In this document: positions 34,858-43,085 of the stretch, piece by piece | Numbering within the stretch: position 1 is the first letter of the stretch | Layout of the letters: each line of letters opens with the position of its first letter | DNA from: Chloroflexota bacterium | Lineage (GTDB): Bacteria > Chloroflexota > Anaerolineae > UBA1429 | Direction of reading: 5' to 3' | Assembly (NCBI GenBank): GCA_012719135.1 | Contig: JAAYAW010000046.1 | Span: 1-64,000 of the forward strand | Length of the DNA: 64,000 bases | The notes under the pieces: model-generated | What the model was told of the DNA's origin: nothing | Databases searched by the model: none | What the model saw: the letters and a program-made list of their open reading frames with translations, nothing else | Translations under genes and position numbers: made by a program

Positions 34858-35826
34858 ATGGTCAAGTTCAACTGGGGCGTATTGGGACCGGGTAACATCG
34901 CCGTACGCTTCACCAACGACCTGAAGCAACTGCCCGACGCTCTGCTGCTCGCGGCCGGATCGCGCAGTCTGGACAAGGCTCAAGCCTTTTGCCGGCGCCA
35001 GGGTGCTGCGCGGGCGTATGGTAGCTATGAGGAGTTGTTGAGCGATCGCGACGTGCAGGCCGTCTATGTTGCCACGCCGCACAACTTTCACCGCCAGCAC
35101 GTGCTCCAGGCCCTGGCACATGGCAAAGCTGTGCTGTGCGAAAAGCCCATGGAGGCCAATGCTTCGCGCGTCCGGGAGATGGTGCAGGCCGCGCGAGACC
35201 ACAAGACCTTCCTGATGGAAGCCATGTGGACCAGGTTTCTACCGGTGATCTCGGGCGTGCGGCAGTGGATCCGCGAAGGCAGAATCGGGGAGGTCCGCAT
35301 GGTCGCGGCGGAGTTTGGCTTTCGCACAGGATGGAATCCTGAGAGCAGGCTTCTTAGCCCGGCGTTGGCGGGTGGAGCCACTCTGGATGTGGGCGTCTAT
35401 GTCGTCTCCTTTGCGCACATGGTCCTCGGCGCTCCCTCGAGCATCGTGGCACAAGCTCACCTGGGAGAGACCGGCGTGGATGAAGCCGCCTGCGTGATCC
35501 TCGGCTACCCGGGAGGTGCACTGGCGCAGCTCTCCTGTGCCGTGCGTGTGCAGACGTCGGACGATGCACGCATCTACGGCACGGAGGGCTACATCGTGAT
35601 CCCCTCCTTCTGGCACGCCACCAGCGCGACTCTCCACGCTTCGGGACAGGATCCAGAGACGATCAACGGCGAGGCCGGTTACCATTTCGAGGCGGCTGAG
35701 GTTGCCGACTGTGTGCGTACCGGGCTCACCGAGAGCCCCATCATGCCCCTGGACGAGACGATCGCGGTTGCCGAGACCCTTGAGGAGATCCGCCGCCAGA
35801 TCGGGCTGCGGTACCCCTTTGAGTGA
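34858..35826 (+). CDS. Gfo/Idh/MocA-family oxidoreductase (dihydrodiol-dehydrogenase type)
   Basis: 322 residues. Rossmann motif GVLGPGNIAVRF, EKP motif (LCEKPMEANA) at about 97, then EAMWTRFLP, the mark of the dihydrodiol/xylose dehydrogenase branch, and LDVGVYVVSFAHMVLG. NAD(P)-dependent sugar oxidoreductase of unknown substrate. Separate from the - strand pair. ATG 34858 follows GAGGGAAGGCGCC. Confidence 0.88.
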   Translation: MVKFNWGVLGPGNIAVRFTNDLKQLPDALLLAAGSRSLDKAQAFCRRQGAARAYGSYEELLSDRDVQAVYVATPHNFHRQHVLQALAHGKAVLCEKPMEANASRVREMVQAARDHKTFLMEAMWTRFLPVISGVRQWIREGRIGEVRMVAAEFGFRTGWNPESRLLSPALAGGATLDVGVYVVSFAHMVLGAPSSIVAQAHLGETGVDEAACVILGYPGGALAQLSCAVRVQTSDDARIYGTEGYIVIPSFWHATSATLHASGQDPETINGEAGYHFEAAEVADCVRTGLTESPIMPLDETIAVAETLEEIRRQIGLRYPFE

Positions 35827-35848
35827 GCCGGTATGCCGCTGGAGCCAT

Positions 35849-35877
35849 TTGACAAGCTCTGGTGTGTGGCCTAGACT
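35849..35877 (+). promoter_or_regulatory. argC: Promoter of the arg operon
   Basis: Perfect TTGACA (35849-35854), 17-bp spacer, TAGACT (35872-35877). Transcription would start near 35884, giving a leader of about 214 nt before argC. Confidence 0.75.
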
Positions 35878-35917
35878 TGCCCAAGATGTCAAGCTGATCG
35901 AGCATCGGAAGGTGTCC

Positions 35918-35986
35918 ATGAGCTGTCAGCGAGAGACACAACTGTGGAGGAGCCGCAGGTACGAGCCGGACAAACCGTCTGGATGA
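35918..35986 (+). CDS. Arg-rich leader peptide of the arg operon (22 aa)
   Basis: ATG 35918 preceded by GGAAGGTG; 22 codons to TGA 35984-35986. It has four Arg codons (CGA 35930, AGG 35948, CGC 35954, AGG 35957), three of them within four codons (WRSRRY). A ribosome that stalls there would cover about 35960-35972, just where one arm of a leader hairpin lies. With the terminator downstream this has the layout of a classical attenuator. The peptide itself probably has no function beyond being translated. Confidence 0.65.
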   Translation: MSCQRETQLWRSRRYEPDKPSG

Positions 35987-36031
35987 TTCTGCCTGGGCCG
36001 ATACGATCACACTAGCCAGCACTCCAGACGG
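35966..36031 (+). promoter_or_regulatory. Attenuator switch helices of the arg leader
   Basis: Two exclusive pairings: CCGGAC (35966-35971) with GTCTGG (35977-35982) as an early hairpin, or CCGTCTGGA (35975-35983) with TCCAGACGG (36023-36031), a perfect 9-bp helix that invades the terminator. Found by eye; folding energies were not computed. Confidence 0.6.
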
Positions 36032-36045
36032 GGGGCTGGCTTTTT
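36014..36045 (+). terminator. Intrinsic terminator inside the arg leader
   Basis: AGCCAGC (36014-36020) pairs with GCTGGCT (36035-36041), with about four further inner pairs closing on an AGAC loop, followed by TTTTT up to 36045. It lies upstream of argC, not after a gene, which marks it as regulatory. Confidence 0.8.
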
Positions 36046-36097
36046 CGCGGATGAGCGCCAAGCCGGGGGCGATGACACTCACAGGAGGGTGCGAGAG

Positions 36098-37111
36098 ATG
36101 GTCAAGATCGGGATAGTGGGAGCAGCAGGCTATACGGGCTACGAATTAGTGAGCATGTTCGCCCGGCACGCCGCCGCCGAGATTGTCTTTGCCACGTCGA
36201 GCAGCAATGCGGGGCAACGGATGTCGGACATTTACGCCTGCCCGTTTGACACGCCACTGATCGACCCGGCCAATGCCTCCCTGGATAGCGCCGATGTTGT
36301 CTTTCTGTGCACGCCTCACGGAGCCTCGGCAACGTGGGCCAAACAGGTGCTGGGGGCTGGAGCGCGCTGCATCGATCTCTCCGCCGATCTTCGGATCCGA
36401 GATCTCCGCGTGTATGAAAAGTGGTACCAGACGCATACCGCTCCAGAGTTGCTGCCGCGGGCCGTCTACGGGCTCACCGAGATCTACCGTGATGCCGTGG
36501 CCGGAGCCGACCTGGTCGCCAACCCTGGATGCTACCCCACAGGGCCGATTCTCGGCCTGGCACCGTTGCTGAGAGCAGGGATTGTGCGCGGCGATCGGAT
36601 CATTATCGACGCCGCGTCCGGTGTGTCGGGAGCCGGCGCCACGCCCTCCGCGACCGTGCATTTTGTCAGCGTCCATGACAACTACAGCGCCTACAAACCC
36701 GGCCATACGCACCGGCATGTCCCCGAGATCGAGCAGGAACTCTCCGCCGCGGCCGGAACGCCCTGGCGCATCGTGTTTACGCCGCACCTGCTGCCGGTCA
36801 GCCGTGGGATCCTTTCGACCATCTATGTGGACCTCGATCCGGCCTGGGACCTGGCGCACATCCTGAGAGCTCTTGAGGAAGCGTACGCCGGCGAAACGTT
36901 CGTGCACGTCCTGCCAGCGGGGAAACTCGCGTCGCTGGCACATGTGGTCAACACGAACCGTTGCGCCATCTCGGTCGTCTCTGCCGGCGCACCGGGGGAG
37001 TGGATCATCGTGACAGCACTGGACAACCTCGTCAAGGGTGCGGCTGGCCAGGCTCTGCAGAACATGAACGTGATGTTCGGCCTGGAAGAGACCATGGGGC
37101 TGATCGCCTGA
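36098..37111 (+). CDS. argC: N-acetyl-gamma-glutamyl-phosphate reductase
   Basis: 337 residues. NADP-binding GAAGYTGYEL near the N terminus and the catalytic Cys145 in ANPGCYPTG; HxHRHVPEIEQEL and FTPHLLPVSRGI are standard ArgC blocks. Third step of arginine synthesis. The ATG at 36098 sits 8 bases after AGGAGGG; a GTG at 36089 overlaps that site and is less likely. First structural gene after the leader. Confidence 0.95.
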   Translation: MVKIGIVGAAGYTGYELVSMFARHAAAEIVFATSSSNAGQRMSDIYACPFDTPLIDPANASLDSADVVFLCTPHGASATWAKQVLGAGARCIDLSADLRIRDLRVYEKWYQTHTAPELLPRAVYGLTEIYRDAVAGADLVANPGCYPTGPILGLAPLLRAGIVRGDRIIIDAASGVSGAGATPSATVHFVSVHDNYSAYKPGHTHRHVPEIEQELSAAAGTPWRIVFTPHLLPVSRGILSTIYVDLDPAWDLAHILRALEEAYAGETFVHVLPAGKLASLAHVVNTNRCAISVVSAGAPGEWIIVTALDNLVKGAAGQALQNMNVMFGLEETMGLIA

Positions 37112-37122
37112 GTGGAGGGAAG

Positions 37123-37902
37123 ATGACCGGAGGACCCTACCTGATCAAGATCGGCGGCGCAGAGCTGGAGGACGGTCCCGTTCTCGAGCAGTTGGTACAC
37201 GCTCTTGCGGCGCTGGCGAACAGACAACCCCTCGTCATCGTGCACGGAGGCGGCTCCGATATCGCGCGGCTCCAGGAACGTCTGGGCCTCAAGCCGGCCT
37301 TTGTTGACGGACTGCGGATCACCGATGAGGCCAGCATGGAGGTGGCCGAGATGGTTCTCTCCGGCATCGTCAACAAGCGCCTCTCCGCCAGGCTGGTGAG
37401 CCAGGGGATACGCGCCCTGGGCCTTTCTGGCGTTGATGCCGGCCTATTGAAGGCCAGAAAGCTGTCCCATCCCGCCGGTGATCTGGGCCGAGTGGGCGAG
37501 ATCACCGCGGTGCAGGCATCCTGTCTCGAGGATCTCCTCGGGCAAGGCTTTACGCCGGTGGTGTCGCCGATCTCTCTGGGAGATGACGGGCGCCCGTTTA
37601 ACGTGAACGCAGATCACGCGGCTCTGGCGCTCGCCGCGGCGCTCCGTGTGCCCGAGATGATCTTCCTCACCAACGTTCCCGGCGTGCTCGACGGCGAGCA
37701 CGTGGTGGCGGAGCTCCCCGCGGATCGGGCCGAGGCCATGATCGCCAGTGGCGCCATTCACGGAGGCATGATCCCCAAGGTGAGGTCGGCGCTCGCCGCC
37801 ATCCAGGCTGGCGTCGGCGCATCCGTCATCACGGATCTGGCCGGCCTGGAGACGGGCACGGGGACGAAGGTGATCGCACAGACTGTACATGCTCAGCACT
37901 GA
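37123..37902 (+). CDS. argB: Acetylglutamate kinase
   Basis: 259 residues of the amino-acid-kinase family: IKIGGAELED and VHGGGSDI at the N terminus, then FNVNADHAALALA and the C-terminal GGMIPKVRSAL segment. Phosphorylates N-acetylglutamate. The related LysZ kinases act on LysW-bound substrates, but no lysW is nearby. ATG 37123 follows GTGGAGGG; an upstream frame start inside argC is rejected. Confidence 0.93.
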   Translation: MTGGPYLIKIGGAELEDGPVLEQLVHALAALANRQPLVIVHGGGSDIARLQERLGLKPAFVDGLRITDEASMEVAEMVLSGIVNKRLSARLVSQGIRALGLSGVDAGLLKARKLSHPAGDLGRVGEITAVQASCLEDLLGQGFTPVVSPISLGDDGRPFNVNADHAALALAAALRVPEMIFLTNVPGVLDGEHVVAELPADRAEAMIASGAIHGGMIPKVRSALAAIQAGVGASVITDLAGLETGTGTKVIAQTVHAQH

Positions 37903-37912
37903 GGAGGCAGAC

Positions 37913-39106
37913 ATGATAGACGCACAGCAGATCAAGGACCTGGACGCCAAATACGTTGTCCACACGTACAACCGCTCATCCTTTGTGCTGGAGAGGGGCG
38001 AAGGTGTTTGGCTGTACGATACCGATGGGAAGCAGTATCTCGATTTTGGCACTGGCATCGCCGTGAACGCTCTGGGTTACGGCCACCCGGCGATCGTCCA
38101 GGCTATCACAGAACAGCTGGGCAAGCTCGCCCATGTGTCGAACCTGTACCACACGATTCCTCAGGCACAGCTCGCGCAAATGTTGGTGGAAGCGAGCTTT
38201 GCGGACAAGGTGTACTTTTGCAACTCGGGGGCTGAGTCGGTCGAAGCGGCGATCAAGTTCGCGCGCAAGTGGGCACGCACACATTACGGAGAACACAAGA
38301 CCGAGTTCATCTCGATGACCAACGCCTTCCACGGGCGCACCATGGGATCGCTGGCACTAACGCCGCGGGACCATTATCAGGATCCTTTCCGGCCGCTCAT
38401 GCCAGGGGCACGGCTTGCCACCTATAACGATCTCGCATCGGTAGAGGCCCTGATGGATGACAAGGTGTGCGCCGTGATCGTAGAACCCCTTCAGGGTGAA
38501 GGGGGCATCCACACCGCAACGCCCGAGTTCTTGGAGGGCCTGCGGCGCCTGTGTGATGCGAACGGCTCGCTGCTCATTTTCGACGAGGTACAGTGCGGCC
38601 TCGGCCGGACAGGAACGCTGTGGGCCTACGAGCATTCGGGCGTCACCCCGGACCTGATGACCTTGGCGAAACCGATCGGTGGTGGGCTGCCCATGGGCGT
38701 GACGTTCATGACCCAGGCCGTAGCCGACACGATCGAGCCGGGAGACCATGGGAGCACCTTTGCCGCGAACGCGGTGGTTGCCTCTGCAGCCAAGGCAGTG
38801 TTCACCACGATAGCAGACCCGGCATTCCTGAGCCATGTGCGCTGGGCAGGCAGCTACCTGGAGGCGGGCCTGCTCAAGCTGCAGGAGGAGCATGATTGCA
38901 TCGTTGAGGTTCGCGGCCGCGGGCTCATCTGGGGCGTCGAGTGTGACCGACCCGTCGGTCCCGCCCTTGCCTCTGCGACCGACCAGGGACTGCTGGTGCT
39001 CAACGCTGGCTCCAACGTTCTGCGACTGCTCCCGCCCCTGATCGTCGAACAGGAGCACCTGGACAAGGCCCTTGATTCGCTGAACAAGGCCTTTGGCGCG
39101 CTCTAG
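37913..39106 (+). CDS. argD: Acetylornithine aminotransferase
   Basis: 397 residues, class III PLP aminotransferase. YLDFGTGIAVNALGYGHP, CNSGAESVEAAIKFAR, FHGRTMGSLALT, FDEVQCGLGRTG and the PLP lysine in TLAKPIGGG are all present. Converts N-acetylglutamate semialdehyde to N-acetylornithine. ATG 37913 follows GAGGAGG; 10 bp after argB. Confidence 0.95.
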   Translation: MIDAQQIKDLDAKYVVHTYNRSSFVLERGEGVWLYDTDGKQYLDFGTGIAVNALGYGHPAIVQAITEQLGKLAHVSNLYHTIPQAQLAQMLVEASFADKVYFCNSGAESVEAAIKFARKWARTHYGEHKTEFISMTNAFHGRTMGSLALTPRDHYQDPFRPLMPGARLATYNDLASVEALMDDKVCAVIVEPLQGEGGIHTATPEFLEGLRRLCDANGSLLIFDEVQCGLGRTGTLWAYEHSGVTPDLMTLAKPIGGGLPMGVTFMTQAVADTIEPGDHGSTFAANAVVASAAKAVFTTIADPAFLSHVRWAGSYLEAGLLKLQEEHDCIVEVRGRGLIWGVECDRPVGPALASATDQGLLVLNAGSNVLRLLPPLIVEQEHLDKALDSLNKAFGAL

Positions 39107-39128
39107 CCCACCCCAACCGGAGGTGTCC

Positions 39129-39608
39129 GTGCCGGAACAGGATTCCGTCATCTTACGGCCCGCAGTCGTCGGCGATGTGCCGGCCATGTCCGAGATGATC
39201 AATGCCTTTGCGGCGCAGCAACAGATGCTGCCCCGCTCTCAGTTCCAGTTCTACCAGCACGTCCGCGATTTTACCGTGCTGGAGCATGCCGGTGAGGTGA
39301 TCGGCTGCGGCGCGTTGCAGTTCGTGTGGTCTGACATGGCAGAGATCCGGTCTTTGGCCGTCAAGGAGGCGTGGCAGGGACGTGGCCTGGGACGCCGGCT
39401 CGTGCTTCACCTCCTGGATCAGGCGCGCGAGCACCGCATACCGCGGGTATTCTGCCTGACGTATCAGGACGCCTTCTTTGCCAGCCTGCAGTTCCACGTG
39501 ATCCCAAGGGAATCGCTGCCCCACAAGATATGGGGTGATTGCCTCAACTGCCCGAAATACCCGGATTGCGATGAAATCGCAATGATACATAACCTGAGCG
39601 AGGAGTGA
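39129..39608 (+). CDS. argA: GNAT N-acetyltransferase, short N-acetylglutamate synthase type
   Basis: 159 residues. GNAT core with the acetyl-CoA loop QGRGLGRRLV at about 86-95. The C-terminal segment DCLNCPKYPDCDEIAM, with three Cys, is known from short GNAT proteins that act as N-acetylglutamate synthase in arg operons lacking the kinase-fused ArgA. Position between argD and argG supports this. GTG 39129 follows CCGGAGGTG. With this enzyme and no argJ in view, a linear pathway with a deacetylase encoded elsewhere is likely. Confidence 0.78.
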   Translation: MPEQDSVILRPAVVGDVPAMSEMINAFAAQQQMLPRSQFQFYQHVRDFTVLEHAGEVIGCGALQFVWSDMAEIRSLAVKEAWQGRGLGRRLVLHLLDQAREHRIPRVFCLTYQDAFFASLQFHVIPRESLPHKIWGDCLNCPKYPDCDEIAMIHNLSEE

Positions 39609-39611
39609 ACG

Positions 39612-40874
39612 ATGCCCCAACCATCCATTAACAAGTGCGTGCTTGCCTACTCGGGCGGCCTCGACACATCGGCCATCGTGGCGTGGCTGCGGGAGAACTA
39701 CCACTGCGAGGTGATCTGCGTCACGGCAGACGTGGGCCAGGCTGAGGAGCTCTCAGGGCTGGAGGAGAAGGCCCTCCGCAGCGGCGCCAGCAAGATCTAT
39801 GTGGAGGATCTGCGCCGGGAGTTCGTTGAGGACTATATCTTCCCAACACTCAAAGCCGGAGCCATCTACGAGCGCGAGTACCTGCTGGGCACGTCTTTCG
39901 CTCGACCGGTGATCGCTAAGCGGATGGTCGAGATCGCGCAGGCCGAAGGGGCGGATGCCGTCGCCCACGGCTGTACCGGCAAGGGAAACGACCAGGTGCG
40001 CTTTGAGCTCACCTTCAAGGCGCTGGATCCGCGCCTCACGGTGATCGCTCCCTGGCGGGAGTGGGACATGCGCTCGCGGGAGGATGTTCTGGCCTATTGC
40101 GCCGCGCACGGCATCCCAGTCAGTCAGAGCAAACGCTCCATCTACTCCCGTGACCGCAATATCTGGCATATCAGTCACGAGGGCGGCATCCTCGAGGATC
40201 CATGGGTTCAACCGGAAGAGGAGATGTTCACACTGACGACGTCTCCGGAGGCCGCGCCGGACGAGGCGCAGTATCTGGAGATCGACTTTGAACAGGGCAT
40301 CCCGGTGGGCTTGAACGGCGAACGGCTGGATGGCGTCGAGCTCATCTCCCGACTGAACGACATCGGTGGCCGCCACGGTGTGGGCCGGGTGGATATGGTG
40401 GAGAATCGCCTGGTAGGCATAAAGTCCCGCGGCGTCTATGAGACTCCGGGAGGCACCATCCTTTACCGGGCCCTGCAGGGCCTCGAGACGCTGATGCTTG
40501 ATGGCGAGACCATGCACTACAAAGACCAGCTGGCCCAGAAGTACGCCGAAATCGTGTACTATGGGCGGTGGTTCACCCCGCTGCGCGAGGCGCTCGATGC
40601 CGCCATCAACGTACTGGCCCAGCCGGTGACGGGCACGGCACGCGTCAAAGTCTTCAAGGGCAGTTGCACGGTCGTGGGACGCAGGTCACCCAATAGCCTG
40701 TACCGTGAGGACTATGCCACCTTTGGGGCAGACTCAGTCTATGACCAGTCCGATGCCGAGGGATTCATCAATCTCTACGGTCTATCCATGAAGGTGCGGG
40801 CGCTCGCCTCGGCGCAGCAGGCCGAGAACGGCACGCTGAAGGCCCCGGACTATACCGAGTTCAAGAGAGACTAG
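39612..40874 (+). CDS. argG: Argininosuccinate synthase
   Basis: 420 residues. PP-loop [15 protein letters not shown] at the N terminus, [13 protein letters not shown] and the [13 protein letters not shown] block, all typical for ArgG. Joins citrulline and aspartate at the cost of ATP. Starts 3 bp after the acetyltransferase stop, and argH begins 3 bp after it. argF/argI (carbamoyltransferase) is not in the window. Confidence 0.96.
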   Translation: MPQPSINKCVLAYSGGLDTSAIVAWLRENYHCEVICVTADVGQAEELSGLEEKALRSGASKIYVEDLRREFVEDYIFPTLKAGAIYEREYLLGTSFARPVIAKRMVEIAQAEGADAVAHGCTGKGNDQVRFELTFKALDPRLTVIAPWREWDMRSREDVLAYCAAHGIPVSQSKRSIYSRDRNIWHISHEGGILEDPWVQPEEEMFTLTTSPEAAPDEAQYLEIDFEQGIPVGLNGERLDGVELISRLNDIGGRHGVGRVDMVENRLVGIKSRGVYETPGGTILYRALQGLETLMLDGETMHYKDQLAQKYAEIVYYGRWFTPLREALDAAINVLAQPVTGTARVKVFKGSCTVVGRRSPNSLYREDYATFGADSVYDQSDAEGFINLYGLSMKVRALASAQQAENGTLKAPDYTEFKRD

Positions 40875-40877
40875 ACG

Positions 40878-42254
40878 ATGACAAGAATGTGGGGCGGGCG
40901 CTATGCTGGGGATATCGACGCGCGCATGTGGCGCTTTAACGCCTCCATTGGTGTGGACATGCGCCTTGCCTCTGTGGATGTGCAGGGCAGCCAGGCCTAC
41001 GTTCGGGCGCTAGGACGTGCCGGCCTCATCACGCCCGCCGAGATGCAGGCCCTGGAGGAAGGGCTGGCGCTCATCGCCGCCGAGATCGAGCGCGGTGAGT
41101 TCCAGCCCGCTTCTGGAGACGAGGATATCCATACTGCGGTTGAGCGCCGGCTGGGCGAACTGATCGGCGCCCTGGCCGGCAAGCTTCACACCGGCCGCAG
41201 CAGAAACGATCAGGTTGCCACGGACATCCGGCTCTGGATGCTGCAAGCACTGCCCGCTCTGGGCCAGGATCTGCGCGCCGTCCAAGCCGTGATCCTGGCC
41301 AACGCGGAAGCGCACCTGGATGTGCTCATGCCAGGGTACACCCATCTGCAGCCCGCAATGCCGGTGCGGTACTCACACTGGCTGCTGTCTTTCTTCTGGA
41401 TGCTGAATCGCGATCATGGCCGGCTGCAGGATCTACTTACCCGCGTCGACCAGAGCCCGCTGGGAGCGGCGGCTCTGGCAGGAAACACCTATGGCGTCGA
41501 TCGCGAGTGGCTCGCCCAGGAGCTCGGCATGCGGGCTGTTCTTGAGAACAGCATGGATGCCGTCTCCGCCCGTGATGTGCTGCTGGAGGCGCTCTCTTGG
41601 GGCGCCATCCTGGGCACTCACCTCAGCCGGCTCGCTGAGGACCTCATCATCTACTCCAGTGCCGAGTTCGGTTTCGTTCGTCTCGCCGAGCGGTACACCA
41701 CCGGCTCCAGCATCATGCCGCAGAAGCGCAATCCAGACAGTCTAGAGCTCGTACGGGGCAAAAGCGGCCGGCTGATCGGCAACCTCACCCGCCTCCTGGT
41801 GACGGTCAAGGGTATTCCATCGACCTACGACAAGGATCTGCAGGAGGACAAAGAGCCCCTGTTCGACACGGTGGACACGTTGTCAGATCTGCTGCCGATC
41901 GTGTCCGGCGTGCTTGAAAGCCTGGAGCTGCGTCCCCAGGCCATGCGCGCCGCCCTGTCGGACGCCATGCTCGCCACAGACCTGGCAGACTATGTCGTCA
42001 GGCGGGGCGTGCCCTTCCGAGAAGCGCACCACATTGTCGGGCAGGCCGTTCGTCTGGCCGAGGAGCGCGTCTGCGCGCTGGCCGATCTCGCCCTGGAGGA
42101 TTACCGCTCCCTTTGGCCCGGCTTTGAGCCCGACCTGTATGATGCGCTGAGCTATGAAGGCTCGGTCGAATCGCACACGGCCCGGGGAGGCACGGCGCGG
42201 GCCGCCGTTCTGCAGCAGATCGGGCACGCCCGGCGAGAGCTGGAGCAGGACTAG
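40878..42254 (+). CDS. argH: Argininosuccinate lyase
   Basis: 458 residues, fumarase/aspartase superfamily. MWGGRYAGDIDARMWRFN at the start, HTGRSRNDQVATD, the catalytic-His region PGYTHLQPAMPVRYSHW and the signature GSSIMPQKRNP. Releases arginine and fumarate. Last gene of the arg operon. Confidence 0.96.
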   Translation: MTRMWGGRYAGDIDARMWRFNASIGVDMRLASVDVQGSQAYVRALGRAGLITPAEMQALEEGLALIAAEIERGEFQPASGDEDIHTAVERRLGELIGALAGKLHTGRSRNDQVATDIRLWMLQALPALGQDLRAVQAVILANAEAHLDVLMPGYTHLQPAMPVRYSHWLLSFFWMLNRDHGRLQDLLTRVDQSPLGAAALAGNTYGVDREWLAQELGMRAVLENSMDAVSARDVLLEALSWGAILGTHLSRLAEDLIIYSSAEFGFVRLAERYTTGSSIMPQKRNPDSLELVRGKSGRLIGNLTRLLVTVKGIPSTYDKDLQEDKEPLFDTVDTLSDLLPIVSGVLESLELRPQAMRAALSDAMLATDLADYVVRRGVPFREAHHIVGQAVRLAEERVCALADLALEDYRSLWPGFEPDLYDALSYEGSVESHTARGGTARAAVLQQIGHARRELEQD

Positions 42255-42354
42255 CGCAAGGCCGCGGCCGACAGCCAAAGCACGCCGAGTTCTGCGGCAG
42301 GGCCTCGTCTGGGCCAGGTGATACGCCCTTTCGTTTTCATCAGCAGGAGGCCCT

Positions 42355-42972
42355 ATGGTCAAGCTGGATATGCGCGCGGCGCTCAAGCCACTGTACTCGC
42401 CTTCCGCGAGGGAGATCTCGACGGTGGAGGTCCCTTCCCTGCAGTGCCTGATGATCGACGGGAGGGGGGATCCCAATACCTCCGAGGACTATGCTCGATC
42501 GCTGGAGGCGTTGTATGCCGTCGCCTACGGGCTCAAGTTCGCGGCGAAAAAGGCGGGTGGAGACGACTGGTCGGTTATGCCGCTAGAGTGCCTGTGGTGG
42601 TCGGACGAGGCAGGCGCCTTTGGCGGCCAGGGCGATCGCTCCTCCTGGCAGTGGACGATGCTGATAGCCCAGCCCGAATCGGTCACGCCGGAACACGTCC
42701 GTATTGCCATCGATCAGGCGGCGCGTAAGCGGCCCTCACGAGCGCTCCAGGCGATCCGCCTCGAACGGCTCGCCGAGGGACTCGCGGCCCAGATCCTGTA
42801 CACGGGACCCTACGCCGACGAGGACGCGACCATCGCACGCCTGCATGCATGGATTACGGACCATGGCTATGCCCCGCAGGGCAAGCATCATGAAGTGTAT
42901 CTGAACGATCCGCGACGCACCGCGCCGGAGAACCTCAAGACGATTCTGCGCCAACCGATCCGCTCCCTCTAG
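42355..42972 (+). CDS. GyrI-like small-molecule-binding domain protein
   Basis: 205 residues resembling stand-alone GyrI-like (SOUL/GyrI superfamily) proteins: VEVPSLQCLMIDGRGDPNTS at the N terminus and a second half with HAWITDHGYAPQGKHHEVYLNDP, the usual ending with a ligand-proximal Glu. Relatives bind or hydrolyse hydrophobic toxins; no DNA-binding domain is attached. AGGAGG precedes the ATG. About 100 bp after argH with no clear promoter between. Confidence 0.82.
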   Translation: MVKLDMRAALKPLYSPSAREISTVEVPSLQCLMIDGRGDPNTSEDYARSLEALYAVAYGLKFAAKKAGGDDWSVMPLECLWWSDEAGAFGGQGDRSSWQWTMLIAQPESVTPEHVRIAIDQAARKRPSRALQAIRLERLAEGLAAQILYTGPYADEDATIARLHAWITDHGYAPQGKHHEVYLNDPRRTAPENLKTILRQPIRSL

Positions 42973-43085
42973 ACACGGCAAACCACACGTGTAGCAGGAC
43001 GTCGCTTCAGGGCGGCAGACGGGGCTTGGTTCATGCGCTGGGCATGATATCGGGAGGGTGGAACGGTTGCGCACCCCCGGCCGAT

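Noticed and set aside
35884-36098. T-box or known riboswitch in the arg leader
   Set aside because: The T-box AGGGUGGNACCGCG sequence is absent and no known arginine-binding riboswitch pattern was recognised; the Arg-rich peptide and switch helices explain the leader better.
37123-37902. ArgB/ArgC as LysZ/LysY-type enzymes of a LysW-dependent pathway
   Set aside because: No lysW or lysX gene is nearby and a GNAT acetylglutamate synthase is in the operon, which fits the acetylated route.
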